Under the pieces are notes generated by a model. It worked only from the letters and a program-made list of their open reading frames with translations, was not told where the DNA came from and searched no databases. A program made the translations under genes and the position numbers. Shown one piece after another: positions 14,459 to 24,306 of a DNA stretch of 35,807 nt. Source of the DNA: Candidatus Fermentithermobacillaceae bacterium. GTDB taxonomy: Bacteria; Bacillota; Sulfobacillia; Fermentithermobacillales; Fermentithermobacillaceae. The stretch spans positions 1 to 35,807 of the forward strand of contig DUSU01000045.1 in NCBI GenBank assembly GCA_012842425.1, read 5' to 3'. Within the stretch, counting starts at the first letter, position 1; each line of letters starts with the position of its first letter.

Positions 14459-15811
14459 TTACAAGCCGAAGAGCTTCTGGACCCTGGGCACAGCGTCGTC
14501 TTCCGCAAAGACCACCACCCGGTCTCCCGGGCGGATCTCCGACAGACCGTGGGGGATGATGACGTCGGTTCCTCGGATGATCGTGCCCACCAATGAATTC
14601 CTGGGGAGCCCCGAGTCTTTGAGTGCCTTGCCTGCTATTGGGGCATCGTCAGATATCACTACCTCCATGACCTCGGCCTGCCCTTGCTTCAGGAACGAGA
14701 GGTCTACCAGTTTCTTTTTCCTGAGCAGTTTCAATATAGTGCTGGACGTGAGGATGCGCGGGACTACGGTGGCCTGGACTCCTATTGTGTCCGCGAGGGC
14801 CGCGTACTCTTGGCGTCCCAGCAGCACGATGATTTCCTTGACCCCCAGCTTCTTTCCGAGCATGGCTACCAGTAGGTTTACTTCCTCGGTGCCGGTTGCC
14901 GCAATCAGGGCATCTGACTCGTCTACCCGTTCCGACTGGAGTACGTCCATCCTTGCTCCGTCGCCGTTTATGACCAGGACTCTAGGCAATCTCTCCGCGA
15001 GCCACACGGCCTTTTCCGGGTTTTTCTCGATAAGTTTGATAGATAGACCTTCTTCGTGATGCTCGGATAGGATCTCACAGATCCTGAGGCCTGCCTCTCC
15101 TCCCCCGACAATGGTCACCGTCTTGATCTCGTCCGGGATGCGCCCGCTCAGGAAGACCGACCCTTCAAAGTCCCCGGTCCTTCCAATTACGTAGATGTAG
15201 TCGCCCAGTTTGACCTCAGTTGTTCCATCGGGAATGATCAGATCTTCATCCCTGGAAATAGCGACGATGAGGAAGTCCCTGAGACCCAGTTGCCAGAGCG
15301 GTTTGTCGATTATGGGCGAGTTTGATGAGGTGATCCGGAGCCCCAAGAGCTGGATCTTGCCGTCCGCGTAGAAGCTCACCTCGCCTGCGGTGGGCGTCTT
15401 AAGGAGTTTCACGATCTCAAGGGCGGCGAGACGCTCGGGATGGATAATCAGATCGATTCCCACTTGTCCGTGTACCAGGGCTTTGGCGGGCAGCGTGTAA
15501 TCGGGGTTTCTCACCCTCGCCACGGTTGTGGAAACGCCGTAGTACTTGGCCGTGAGGCATGCGATTATATTGACTTCGTCGTAGGTGGTGACCGCCACCA
15601 CCAAGTCGGCCTCGCTTACTCCGGCTTCTTCAAGGACGGCAGGCGATGCCCCGTTGCCCAGTACCGGCAAGACGTCAAGCGCTTCGCGGGCCGGCGCAAG
15701 CGCTTGCTCAGAAGTGTCTATGAGCACTACGTCATTGGATTCTCGAGCGAGTTGTTCCGCTATGTGATAGCCCACCTTGCCGGCCCCGATAACTATAGCT
15801 TTCACGCTCAT
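14459..15811 (-). CDS. trkA: Trk potassium system NAD-binding gating protein TrkA
   Basis: Cytoplasmic regulator that gates TrkH by binding NAD(H) or adenine nucleotides. At 450 residues it is the double-length form with two RCK units. The first Rossmann motif is VIGAGKVGYHIAEQLA at the N-terminus, followed by a TrkA-C domain (about 140-215). The second Rossmann motif is TIVGGGEAGLRICEIL (from about 232), again followed by TrkA-C. ATG start with GGGAGGGCGG directly upstream. It is the first gene of a trkA-trkH pair. Confidence 0.95.
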   Translation of the reverse strand: MSVKAIVIGAGKVGYHIAEQLARESNDVVLIDTSEQALAPAREALDVLPVLGNGASPAVLEEAGVSEADLVVAVTTYDEVNIIACLTAKYYGVSTTVARVRNPDYTLPAKALVHGQVGIDLIIHPERLAALEIVKLLKTPTAGEVSFYADGKIQLLGLRITSSNSPIIDKPLWQLGLRDFLIVAISRDEDLIIPDGTTEVKLGDYIYVIGRTGDFEGSVFLSGRIPDEIKTVTIVGGGEAGLRICEILSEHHEEGLSIKLIEKNPEKAVWLAERLPRVLVINGDGARMDVLQSERVDESDALIAATGTEEVNLLVAMLGKKLGVKEIIVLLGRQEYAALADTIGVQATVVPRILTSSTILKLLRKKKLVDLSFLKQGQAEVMEVVISDDAPIAGKALKDSGLPRNSLVGTIIRGTDVIIPHGLSEIRPGDRVVVFAEDDAVPRVQKLFGL

Positions 15812-15988
15812 CCGCCCTCCCGCCTGTGTCTGGAGTCTTTCATTTCACCGAAGTCCATGACTTAACCTTCCCCGCACCCGGTTGTCCTGAGCGAGACTGG
15901 TCAAATGTAGCGATGGGTCAACTTGTGCCAAAGAAGATATGCTTAGCGGAAAAGACGCAGGTCCGTAACCGCGAGTTCCGAAATACGC
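15812..15988. other. Leader region of trkA
   Basis: No gene seen. On the minus strand two TTGACC motifs occur, but neither has a good -10 at 16-18 bases. The region must contain the trkAH promoter. Confidence 0.35.
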
Positions 15989-16014
15989 GAAGCCCCTTCC
16001 TGGGAAGGGGCTTC
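15989..16014 (-). terminator. Hairpin after pepF
   Basis: GAAGCCCCTTCC (15989-16000) and GGAAGGGGCTTC (16003-16014) form a strong stem 26 bases beyond the pepF stop. On the minus strand it is followed by a poor T-tract (GCGTATTTCG). Probable terminator. Confidence 0.65.
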
Positions 16015-16039
16015 AGCGCTACGTCTCTTCATCAGATGA

Positions 16040-17827
16040 TCAGAAGCTGTCGATGACCTCATCCACCAGTTTTCCGACGTAAGCGACGGCTTCGCGGATG
16101 GGGTCGGGTTTGGTCATATCCACTCCCGCCATCTGGGCGAGCTCAAGCGGCTTCTTGGTGCCGCCCGCCTTGAGGACGTTTACCCAGCGTTCGGCGGCCG
16201 GGGCGCCTTCTTCGCGTATGGCTTTGGCGACCATCGTCCCGATAGTGAGTCCGGCGGAGTAGCTGTACGGATACAGGCCCCGGTAGTAGTGGGACTGGCG
16301 CATCCAGACCATCCTGGCGCCGTCATCGATCTCCACTTCGCCGCCCCAGAACTCGTCGAGGATCTCTCCCTGTACCCGGTTAAGGACGGAGGCCGTGATC
16401 GGCTGGCCTTTCTCAGCCAGGGCGTAAGTGCGGCGCTGCAGTTCTCCCTCAATGAGGTGACGGACGAAGTTGTGGTGATAGGTCTTCAGGAACTGCATGA
16501 TGAGCCAGCGGCGCTTTCTCTTGTCCTGGCTCTGAGAGAGGATATAGTCTCCCACCAGTGTCTCGTTGCAGGTCGAGGGCGCTTCAATGAAGAACATCGT
16601 AGGCCTTGTGTTGGCGAAAGCTTGGTAGCGCTGAGCGAGGACGCCCTGTCCCGCGTGTCCGAGCTCGTGGGCGAGCGTGAGGGCATTCCGCAGGCTGTTG
16701 GTCCAGGTCATGCTGATGTACGGGTGGACGCCGTAGACAGAACTGCAGAAAGCCCCTGTCTGCTTCCCGACATTGTCTGCCCGGTCTACCCAACGGTTCT
16801 TGAGGGCGTTTTCGACGATTTCTATGTACTCGGGACCGAGCACCTTGAGGCCGTTTAAGATGATCTCCGAAGCTTCTTCGAACGTAGTAGGTACTTCGTA
16901 TTCGGGATCGAGCGGAGCCTCAATGTCGCAGTAGAGCATCTTGTCGAGGCCTAACACTTTCTTCCTGAGCTGGGCATACCGGCGCATGTGGGGGGCGAGC
17001 TCGGTCAGGATGATATCGTGAAGGTTGTTGTAGATGTCAATGGTCACCTTTTGCCTGTCCAGGAGCATATGGATGGCCGAAGGATAGCCCCTCAGTTTGG
17101 CCATTACGACATTCTTCTTAACTTCGGTTCCCCACGCAGCCCCATAGGTGTTCTGGTACGCCTTCAGGCGCTCCGTGAACTGGTAGTGGGCGTTGCGCCT
17201 TAAGACCAAATCGGCGGCGCCTTCGTACCGGCCGAAGGCCATCGGGTGCTTAACACCCTTGCTATCCTCAACGGGCTCGAAGGTCATGTCGGCCGTACGC
17301 GACCGGTTGTAGATCATGGATGGGGCGTTCAGGACTTCTCCCAGGGCGGCCAGCGCCATCTCGGTCTCGGGGTGGAGCCTATGCGGCTTTGACTCTATAA
17401 GCTCTTCGATGGTGAGGCGGAACGGCTCAAGGCCCGGTTCCTCCTTAAGATACCGTTCCATGGTGCCGTCGGGCAGGCTGAGTACCTCCGACTCTATAAA
17501 CGTCGTTTCGGCGCGAATCCGGGTGGCCAGGGCCGATGCTTTTCCCGCCATGGCCTGGTTAGCCGGGGATGTCCCGTCCGCCGAGTTGTTGAGCGAAGCG
17601 TATGAAGACACCTTCACAAGTCTCTTCTGTAGGGCTTCCTGGGCTTCCAAGCATTCCAAGAGGACCTTCGGACCCTCGTGTAGCCGGCCTTTGTACTTGG
17701 TGACCGTAGGGATAAGGTCGGCCACGGCCTTCATCTCTTCCTCCCATGCCTCTACGGAAGGAAAGATGTCCGCGAGGTTCCAAGTCATCTCTACAGGGAC
17801 TTCCGAGCGAGTGAGCTGTCTTGCCAT
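16040..17827 (-). CDS. pepF: Oligoendopeptidase F-type M3 metallopeptidase
   Basis: Cytoplasmic zinc peptidase of 595 residues that trims oligopeptides. The zinc motif HELGH is at 387-391 and the third ligand Glu is about 415 in FFIEAPST, as in M3B peptidases. N-terminal helical region with TWNLADIFPS typical of PepF. Length matches the family. ATG with GAGGAGG six bases upstream. Monocistronic by position: a divergent CNNM gene lies upstream and a hairpin downstream. Together with the C69, M20, TldD/E and DmpA-type enzymes it supports a peptide-using lifestyle. Confidence 0.95.
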   Translation of the reverse strand: MARQLTRSEVPVEMTWNLADIFPSVEAWEEEMKAVADLIPTVTKYKGRLHEGPKVLLECLEAQEALQKRLVKVSSYASLNNSADGTSPANQAMAGKASALATRIRAETTFIESEVLSLPDGTMERYLKEEPGLEPFRLTIEELIESKPHRLHPETEMALAALGEVLNAPSMIYNRSRTADMTFEPVEDSKGVKHPMAFGRYEGAADLVLRRNAHYQFTERLKAYQNTYGAAWGTEVKKNVVMAKLRGYPSAIHMLLDRQKVTIDIYNNLHDIILTELAPHMRRYAQLRKKVLGLDKMLYCDIEAPLDPEYEVPTTFEEASEIILNGLKVLGPEYIEIVENALKNRWVDRADNVGKQTGAFCSSVYGVHPYISMTWTNSLRNALTLAHELGHAGQGVLAQRYQAFANTRPTMFFIEAPSTCNETLVGDYILSQSQDKRKRRWLIMQFLKTYHHNFVRHLIEGELQRRTYALAEKGQPITASVLNRVQGEILDEFWGGEVEIDDGARMVWMRQSHYYRGLYPYSYSAGLTIGTMVAKAIREEGAPAAERWVNVLKAGGTKKPLELAQMAGVDMTKPDPIREAVAYVGKLVDEVIDSF

Positions 17828-18032
17828 TTCGATCCTCCTCTGCTAAGTTGACCGGGCTACCCGGATATTTCTAGCCTCGAAGTGTTATTCCTCTTAGCTT
17901 CCAGAAGTAGAGACACCTCGTGACAAACGGACAAAAGAAGGGTATTATTGCGGTTACGTTGAATATCATTAGGCAGACGTTCGATATATCTTTCAGTACA
18001 ATTATTGAGCGAATTCGGATGGTGATGATGGG
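17828..18032. other. Divergent intergenic region pepF / CNNM gene
   Basis: About 200 bases, locally AT-rich near 17940-18010, with TTGAAT (17959-17964) and possible -10 elements GATATA (17983-17988) or TACAAT (17997-18002), none ideally spaced. Likely holds both promoters. Confidence 0.35.
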
Positions 18033-19343
18033 TTGGATGACCCTGGAGGTAGTAGTTACTTATTAGCGGTCCTGTGGCTACTCTTGTCTGCGTTTTTTTC
18101 GGGTTCTGAGAGCGCGCTGTTCTCCTCGGATTACATTAAGCTCAAAAGCAGGTTCGGCAATCATAAAAACCTAGAGCGAGTGCTGGATCTTAAAGACAAC
18201 CCGCAGGCAGTACTCTCCAGCTTGCTATTGGGCAATACACTGGTGAACGTGCTGTTCGCTTCCTCTCTGGCTGCCATATGTTTCGCGCGGCTCAACCTTT
18301 GGAGGAGCGCTATCGATATGGTCGCCACTCTGGCCGGTACGTTCCTGGTCCTCATTTTCGGAGAGATCACGCCCAAACTGGTCGCCGGAGCCAATCCTGA
18401 AGGCTTCGCCGTCAGGCTGTCTCCGGTCTTCTCCTTGCTGAATGCCCTTATGAAACCCTTTGCCAAGGGCCTTGAGAAGAGCGCTTCGTATATTACCGAC
18501 CGGATGCCCGGCTTGGAGGAGCGAAGCGAGGAGATAACCGAGGCAAGGCTGTACGCTACCGTGGATTACGTGGAGAACTCGGGCGCCATCCGCAATGACG
18601 AGAAAGAGATGATCATCGGGGTTATCGAGACAAAGGAACTTGAGGCCGTGGACGTCATGGTGCCCCGTCCCAAGATGATCGCCCTGCAGGAAGACAGGAC
18701 GGCTTTCGACGCGTTGAATGTGATGCTCAACTACGGTGTCTCGAGGCTCCCCCTCTTCTCAGAGTCACGGGACAACATCACCGGCATTGTCAGCCTCAAA
18801 GACCTCTTGTCCGCGGACGGACAAGACGCCGGCTCCTGGCAGGAGATGCTTCGCGGCAGGACGGCCAAATCTTTCGCCACGCCTCCGCACTTCGTGCCTG
18901 AAGGCAAGGGGGTCAGGGACCTCCTTAGAGAGATGAAGTCATCGGGTATACACATGAGCATAGTGGTGGACGAGTTCGACGGAGTGTCGGGCCTTGTCAC
19001 ACTGGAAGACCTGCTTGAGGAGATCGTGGGCGACATAAACGACGAGTACGACCCGAGAGACCAGTCTGTTTACCAGCTCGGAGAAGGCGTATGGCAGGTG
19101 CCGGGGCACATGAGCCTCTCGGACCTTGAGTCGCTCATAGATCTCGATGTTGAGGTGGAGGACTGCGATTCGGTGGCGGGCGTGGTCATGGAGTGCTTAG
19201 ACCGCGTGCCGCTCCCCGGCGATTCGTTTGACCTGGACGACCCCCCGCTCTCCTTTGAGGTTAAGGAAGTGGAAGGGCCTAGGATCAAGAAAGTGATTAT
19301 CCGCAGAAGAGACATAGAGGTGTCTTCAAGAGATGGAAAGTGA
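18033..19343 (+). CDS. CNNM/CorC-type membrane protein with CBS pair
   Basis: Likely Mg2+/divalent cation efflux or homeostasis protein (HlyC/CorC, YrkA-type), about 436 residues. Domain order: DUF21 membrane domain (about 1-180, with SAFFSGSESALFS in the first helix), a CBS pair (about 205-330, VMVPRPKM at the start and DEFDGVSGLVTLEDLLEEIVG at the end), and a C-terminal CorC_HlyC domain (about 345-430). The start is uncertain: TTG at 18033 is the only usable in-frame codon before the first helix and its ribosome site is poor. The stop overlaps the next gene by 11 bases. Confidence 0.9.
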   Translation: MDDPGGSSYLLAVLWLLLSAFFSGSESALFSSDYIKLKSRFGNHKNLERVLDLKDNPQAVLSSLLLGNTLVNVLFASSLAAICFARLNLWRSAIDMVATLAGTFLVLIFGEITPKLVAGANPEGFAVRLSPVFSLLNALMKPFAKGLEKSASYITDRMPGLEERSEEITEARLYATVDYVENSGAIRNDEKEMIIGVIETKELEAVDVMVPRPKMIALQEDRTAFDALNVMLNYGVSRLPLFSESRDNITGIVSLKDLLSADGQDAGSWQEMLRGRTAKSFATPPHFVPEGKGVRDLLREMKSSGIHMSIVVDEFDGVSGLVTLEDLLEEIVGDINDEYDPRDQSVYQLGEGVWQVPGHMSLSDLESLIDLDVEVEDCDSVAGVVMECLDRVPLPGDSFDLDDPPLSFEVKEVEGPRIKKVIIRRRDIEVSSRDGK

Positions 19344-20460
19344 CATACCGCTGTGGGCGCTTGGTCTTCGCCTAGTGTTGTTCATCGCATCGTTCCTAAT
19401 AGTTGGGTTCTTTGCGGCGTCTGAGACCGCGTTTCTCTCCAAGGACAGGTGGGCGGTAGAAGGCCTCAAGGATGAAGACCGGAGAGCCCAAGTCTTGAGC
19501 GAACTGGACAGGGACTTCAGGAACACGACTTCGGCGCTTCTGATCGGGACCAATGTATTCACAGTCCTCGCATCCGTTATGGCTGCGTCTCTGGCGAATA
19601 TCCTAGCGCTCAATGAGACGATAAGTAGCACCGTGTTGCCTCTTGCGATCACGGCTCTCATGTTTTTCTTCAGCCAGCTGGTCCCAAAGACTTATGCATC
19701 ACGGTCGCCGACCGAGCTGGCGCTCACGGTCGCGCCGGTCCTCTCAGTCATTAGCCGTGTGTTGAGGCCGGTATCCAGCGTCTTGTCGCTGGGACCCCAC
19801 CTCTTGGCACAGTCGGTGGGGAACGGTTCAGAGACTGAAGAGTCGGTTTCCGACGAACCCGTGAGGCTGGCCGTAGACTTGGCCGCGGAGGGAGGTCAGG
19901 TTGACAGGGATGCCGGCGAGGTCATTGTGGGGGTGCTTGACTCATCAGACATAAGGGTCTCTGACGTAATGGTGCCCCTACCCAGCGCGTTTGTCTTTGA
20001 CGAGAACATCAAGGTGCAAGAGGCTCTAAACCAGCTCCGTACGCACCGTTTCAGCCGGGTCCCCGTAGTAGACGGGGATGGTAGAGTGGTCGGTCTTGTC
20101 TACATGAAGGATGTCCTCAGGCAGGTCATGAAGGAACCCGGTTGCACCCTAGAGGTGCGGGAGATTATGAGGAAGCCCCTTCGGGTTTCGCCTTCCGACA
20201 GCATCCTGGACGTACTGGGCACCTTGCGGAAAGACAGGGTTCACCTTGCCGTCGTCGTCGACGGTGGGCAGACCGTAGGAATAGTGACCCTTGACGACAT
20301 CCTCGAGGAGATAGTTGGGGACATGCATGAAACGGCGGTAGGGAAGGTGCAACCGAAGAAGCCGTCTCATGAGCCGCCTCGCGGGATGAAGGCAGTCGTC
20401 AGCGGCCTCGGCGAGTCAGATGCATTCGACACAGCTGAATTGAACGGATTTGGCAGGTAA
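19333..20460 (+). CDS. Second CNNM/CBS membrane protein, lacking the C-terminal domain
   Basis: Paralogue of the preceding gene, 375 residues. It has a DUF21 membrane domain (VGFFAASETAFLS in the first helix, FFFSQLVPKTYA later) and a CBS pair (SDVMVPLPSAF to GIVTLDDILEEIVGDM). After the CBS pair only about 45 low-complexity residues remain, where its neighbour has a full CorC_HlyC domain. The last residues show no similarity to that domain, so this is either a natural short form or an eroded end. It overlaps the upstream gene by 11 bases, suggesting co-translation and perhaps a heteromeric transporter. Confidence 0.9.
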   Translation: MESDIPLWALGLRLVLFIASFLIVGFFAASETAFLSKDRWAVEGLKDEDRRAQVLSELDRDFRNTTSALLIGTNVFTVLASVMAASLANILALNETISSTVLPLAITALMFFFSQLVPKTYASRSPTELALTVAPVLSVISRVLRPVSSVLSLGPHLLAQSVGNGSETEESVSDEPVRLAVDLAAEGGQVDRDAGEVIVGVLDSSDIRVSDVMVPLPSAFVFDENIKVQEALNQLRTHRFSRVPVVDGDGRVVGLVYMKDVLRQVMKEPGCTLEVREIMRKPLRVSPSDSILDVLGTLRKDRVHLAVVVDGGQTVGIVTLDDILEEIVGDMHETAVGKVQPKKPSHEPPRGMKAVVSGLGESDAFDTAELNGFGR

Positions 20461-20500
20461 GATGCAGGTCTTCGTGCCTTATTGTCGAATATGAAACCTC

Positions 20501-21970
20501 ATGTCTCGAGAAACGGAGCAAGCTGAACATCCTACTGCGAGTGCCAGGTGGCTGCCGTATGTCCCGGTGGTGGGACTGGCTCTCCCCCTCGGCATAACCA
20601 TTACACGGCACCTGCCGCTTTACTGGGCCATGGCTGCAGGCTCGGTGGTCGCGGCGATATCGGCCGTGATATACATGTCTCCTGTGTCTCGTCAGAGTGA
20701 ACGTCTGTCCGGCGAAGACGGTTCGAAGGCAGGTTCCTCGATTTCCCTGATATCCGGCTACGCTTTGAAGGGCGTCTCCCGGATAACCAACGTGGTGATC
20801 TTGATCCTCCTTGTGAATGCCATGACAGCGGTGTGGTTTTCGTCAGGTACCATTCAGAGCATGGTCTATTACGGCCTTTCCGTTATGAGCCCGGGGCAGG
20901 TTATGGCCGTTGGGCTCGTCATAGCCACAATCGTGTCGATGATGCTCGGGAGTTCGGTAGGAACGGTAGCCACCGTAGGCGTGGCGACCCTGGGCATAGC
21001 CAAAGCGCTCGGACTTCCTCAGGCTCCCGTGGCAGGCGCCATCATGTCGGGGGCGGTCTTCGGAGACCGGGTTTCTTTCCTTTCTCCCATCTTCCACCTG
21101 GCAGTTGACTTCACGGGCTCAGAACGAGGTAAAGCCTCGAGGCGCATACTCACGACCGGCATTGCCGCCTGGGTGGTCGCGCTCCTCGGTTACCTCGTCA
21201 TGGGATACTCCCTGGGGTCCGGCCTCGCCGGAGAGGGCTTCGCGGTACGCGATATGTACCTCGACCTGCTTTCCCGATCGGCAAGGATCGGTTTCTGGGC
21301 GCTCGTCCCTCCAGCAGTGGTTATGGTCCTCGCCGCAAGGAAGGTGCCGGTGAGGCTCTGCCTTATTGCGGGACTCCTTTCGGGAGTGCTTGTCGCCGTC
21401 ATCTATCAGGGAGAAGGCATTATCCCGGTGCTCCAATCGGCCCTCTTTGGTTATCACACGGAAGCCGCCGTAGGGGAGCTTTCGAGACTCCTCCGCAGCG
21501 GCGGAATCGCCGGGACAAGGGACATGATCCTGCTCCTCGGATGCGCAGGCGTGTATACAGGGATAACCGAGCTTTCGGGCATGATGGAAGAGGCCGTCCG
21601 CCCGGCAGTGCGCCGTCTGAAGAGCAGGGTTGGGTTCTTGGCGGCAGCGATGTGCGTCAGCGTGTTCTCGGCGGCTTTTGCGTCCAACCAGGCCATGTCC
21701 GTAATACTCCCGGCAAGGCTACTGGAGGGCAAGCGGAAGGAAACCGGTACATCGCAGGAGGACTTCGCCGGAGCTTTGTCTGACTCCGGGGTGGCCGCCG
21801 CGGCAGTCATCCCTTGGAATGTGATGGCGGCCATCTGTGCCCAGTCGCTCCAGATGTCTCCGCTGGTCTACGCTCCGTACGCGTTCTTCCTCCTGGCCCT
21901 CCCCGTTGCAGGCGCCGTGTATGCTTCTTACTCCCAGAGGAGAATCGATACTCAAGGCGCCCGCGCATGA
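20501..21970 (+). CDS. NhaC-family Na+/H+ (or organic anion) antiporter
   Basis: Polytopic membrane protein of 489 residues in the NhaC/ArsB-like ion transporter group, with about a dozen hydrophobic segments. The family-type segments are SMMLGSSVGTVATVGVA and GAVFGDRVSFLSPIFHLA, equivalent to the FGDKMSPLSDT region of NhaC. A duplicate-like segment SVFSAAFASNQAMSVILPARL lies near the C-terminus. Sodium export is the simplest function; exchange of amino or organic acids (as in malate/lactate antiporters of the family) is possible. The start is ATG 20501 with no clear ribosome site. Confidence 0.85.
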   Translation: MSRETEQAEHPTASARWLPYVPVVGLALPLGITITRHLPLYWAMAAGSVVAAISAVIYMSPVSRQSERLSGEDGSKAGSSISLISGYALKGVSRITNVVILILLVNAMTAVWFSSGTIQSMVYYGLSVMSPGQVMAVGLVIATIVSMMLGSSVGTVATVGVATLGIAKALGLPQAPVAGAIMSGAVFGDRVSFLSPIFHLAVDFTGSERGKASRRILTTGIAAWVVALLGYLVMGYSLGSGLAGEGFAVRDMYLDLLSRSARIGFWALVPPAVVMVLAARKVPVRLCLIAGLLSGVLVAVIYQGEGIIPVLQSALFGYHTEAAVGELSRLLRSGGIAGTRDMILLLGCAGVYTGITELSGMMEEAVRPAVRRLKSRVGFLAAAMCVSVFSAAFASNQAMSVILPARLLEGKRKETGTSQEDFAGALSDSGVAAAAVIPWNVMAAICAQSLQMSPLVYAPYAFFLLALPVAGAVYASYSQRRIDTQGARA

Positions 21971-22094
21971 GGGGCCTTTACGCCATGTCCGGGTTTGGCC
22001 CTGCGCAGGAACTCCTTGCAGGAGCTTGGTCACGCCGGGCGAACCTCTGAAGAGATAGCCCAATGAAGAAACTAGAAGTCGGGGAGCGGTTCAA

Positions 22095-23039
22095 ATGAAA
22101 ATCCTCTGCACTCGTCCGTGGGATGAATGGGAGAAGAAAGCCATCCTAGACGTCGTGGAAGACGCTCAGTTTCTGGAGAGCGGTCCGGGCCGGAAAATTG
22201 AAGACCTCGTAAACGAAGCCGATGTGCTCTACGGGTTTCCGGACATACCCATGAGCGTCATCGCGCGGTCAAAGACACTGCGTCTCATACATGTGCAATC
22301 CACCGGCGTGGACCGTTTCGCGCCGGCACTCATAGACTCGCCGATCATCTTGACCAACAGCAGGGGCGTACATGCCAAGCCCGTGGCCGAGCATGCAGTC
22401 GCCCTCATGATCGCGCTCGCGTATAACTTCCGTGGTCATACAAAGGTGCAGGAAGAGTGTCTTTGGAAAGATCCCGGTATCGACAGGTTGGAGGGCAAGG
22501 TGGCCGGGCTGCTCGGGCTCGGAGCCATAGGAGAGGAAATCGCCCGGAAGTGCAAGGCCTTTGACATGGAGGTTATAGGAGTCCGTAGAGACGTGTCTCG
22601 TCCGGTACCCGCCAATGTCGACAGGGTCTACGGCATGGACGAGATCGCCCGAGTGATGGCGGAGTCCGACTGTGTTCTGTGCTCACTCCCTCTGACCCGC
22701 GAGACGGCATCCTCTGTGAGATACGAGCACTTTGCCGCCATGAAGCCCACTGCTCTCTTCGTGAACGTGGGAAGAGGTCCCGTGGTGGACGAGGACGGAC
22801 TTATCCGTGCCCTCCGGGAAGGCAAATTGAGGGGTGCCGGGCTCGACGTATTTGAGACCGAGCCGCTCCCTCCGGACAGCCCCCTTTGGAAGATGGAGAA
22901 CGTGGTGATTACACCTCATACAGGCGGCAAGTCGCCGGAAAACAGAAGGCGCAGTCTCGCGATTCTCACCGAGAACCTGGGAAGGCTTCGGGACGGGAAA
23001 CCGCTAATCAACGTGGTCGACAAAGCCCTCGGTTACTAG
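22095..23039 (+). CDS. D-isomer-specific 2-hydroxyacid dehydrogenase
   Basis: NAD(P)-dependent reductase of 2-keto acids, 314 residues, in the phosphoglycerate/glyoxylate/lactate dehydrogenase superfamily. The Rossmann motif is GLLGLGAIGEE. Catalytic residues are visible: Arg in VNVGRGPVVDE, Glu in LDVFETEPLP and His in TPHTGG. GGGGAG precedes the ATG by eight bases. The next gene, an M20 peptidase, starts 66 bases later. A role in reducing keto acids from amino-acid fermentation is plausible; the exact substrate cannot be read from sequence. Confidence 0.93.
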   Translation: MKILCTRPWDEWEKKAILDVVEDAQFLESGPGRKIEDLVNEADVLYGFPDIPMSVIARSKTLRLIHVQSTGVDRFAPALIDSPIILTNSRGVHAKPVAEHAVALMIALAYNFRGHTKVQEECLWKDPGIDRLEGKVAGLLGLGAIGEEIARKCKAFDMEVIGVRRDVSRPVPANVDRVYGMDEIARVMAESDCVLCSLPLTRETASSVRYEHFAAMKPTALFVNVGRGPVVDEDGLIRALREGKLRGAGLDVFETEPLPPDSPLWKMENVVITPHTGGKSPENRRRSLAILTENLGRLRDGKPLINVVDKALGY

Positions 23040-23105
23040 GGAGAAAAGGCCGGGACTATACGGCGGACCTCCCGGCAAGTCGACGTTGAATGGAGGTGAC
23101 GGGAA

Positions 23106-24257
23106 GTGGTTTCGGAAAAGAGGCTTTTGGAGCTCCTTAAGGACCTCATTCGCATCCGGTCGGTGAACCCGGACCTGGTCCCGGGAGGAAACGGCGAAGA
23201 GGAGATAGCCCGGTTCATAGGCACTTATATGGAGTCTATGGGGTTGTCGGTCCGGTACCAGGAAGTGGCCCCGGGACGATTGAACGCGATTGGGGTCCTC
23301 AAAGGGATAGACGGCGGGCGGAGCCTCATGCTTAACGGCCACATAGACACCGTAGGAGTTGAGGGTATGAGCATAGACCCCCTCGACCCGGTGCTCCGCG
23401 ATGACCGCGTTTACGGCAGGGGCAGCTTCGACATGAAGGGCGGAGTTGCCGCCATGATTGAGGCGGTAAACGCCGTCGTGGATTCCGGTATCTCCCTCAA
23501 AGGCGATGTGGTTGTCGCATGTGTCTGCGATGAGGAGTACGCGAGCATGGGGACCGAGGCGGTGGCGAGGGAATATGTCACCGATGCCGCAATCGTGACC
23601 GAACCCACCGCGTGCCGGGTCTGCGTGGCGCACAAGGGGTTCGCATGGGTCAAGGTCGAAGTGACCGGCAAGGCTGCCCACGGGTCCCTGCCGTCCGAAG
23701 GCGTGGACGCCATTGTGGGCGCCGGGAAGTTCTTGTCCCGGCTCGACCTCTATGCCAGGGAGACGCTGGCCGCAAAGGAGCATCCTCTTCTCGGGTCGCC
23801 CTCGGTGCATGCTTCGCTTATCGAAGGCGGGTCGAATCTCTCGACGTATCCTTCCCGCTGCATTGTCCAACTCGAGCGCCGCACGGTACCGGGCGAAAGC
23901 AAGGAAACCGTGGAGAAAGAGATGGAGATAATCATCCAAGCCGTCAGGGAGAAGGACCCAAAGTTCCAGGCCAGCGCCGATGTCTTCTTCACGAGGCCCC
24001 CGTTTGAGGTACCTGTGGAAGAGCCCGTTGTGAGGGCGGTCAGCGAAGCCGTAGGCGAGACGCTCGGACGGGAGGCCGAGTATATCGGAAGCCACCCCTG
24101 GCTCGACTCTGCGATTCTATCCGGCGCGGGGATACCCACCGTGATCTTCGGGCCCGATGGATACGGCGCACACGGCGCGGTTGAATATGTCGACTTTCCG
24201 TCCGTAGTGGACACGGCCAGAGTGCTCTTTTCGGCGATCTCTAGGTTTGCGGGCTAA
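23106..24257 (+). CDS. M20-family metallopeptidase (ArgE/DapE-like deacylase)
   Basis: Dinuclear zinc hydrolase of 383 residues acting on N-acyl amino acids or peptides. Metal and catalytic residues are seen in order: H79 and D81 (NGHIDT), D109 (GSFDMKGG), E143-E144 (CDEEY), E166 (VTEPT) and a C-terminal His in YGAHGAVEY. A dimerisation domain fills the middle (about 175-290). GTG start with GGAGGTGA six bases upstream. The family covers acetylornithine deacetylase, succinyl-diaminopimelate desuccinylase and dipeptidases; the neighbours do not decide between them. Confidence 0.92.
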   Translation: MVSEKRLLELLKDLIRIRSVNPDLVPGGNGEEEIARFIGTYMESMGLSVRYQEVAPGRLNAIGVLKGIDGGRSLMLNGHIDTVGVEGMSIDPLDPVLRDDRVYGRGSFDMKGGVAAMIEAVNAVVDSGISLKGDVVVACVCDEEYASMGTEAVAREYVTDAAIVTEPTACRVCVAHKGFAWVKVEVTGKAAHGSLPSEGVDAIVGAGKFLSRLDLYARETLAAKEHPLLGSPSVHASLIEGGSNLSTYPSRCIVQLERRTVPGESKETVEKEMEIIIQAVREKDPKFQASADVFFTRPPFEVPVEEPVVRAVSEAVGETLGREAEYIGSHPWLDSAILSGAGIPTVIFGPDGYGAHGAVEYVDFPSVVDTARVLFSAISRFAG

Positions 24258-24306
24258 CCGGTTTGTTCTTTTCTTTTTGTTCTTTACTTAAGGTAGGTCG
24301 GTTGCG

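Noticed and set aside
15812-16039. c-di-AMP (ydaO-type) riboswitch before trkA
   Set aside because: The leader lacks the conserved core sequences and the length of that aptamer.
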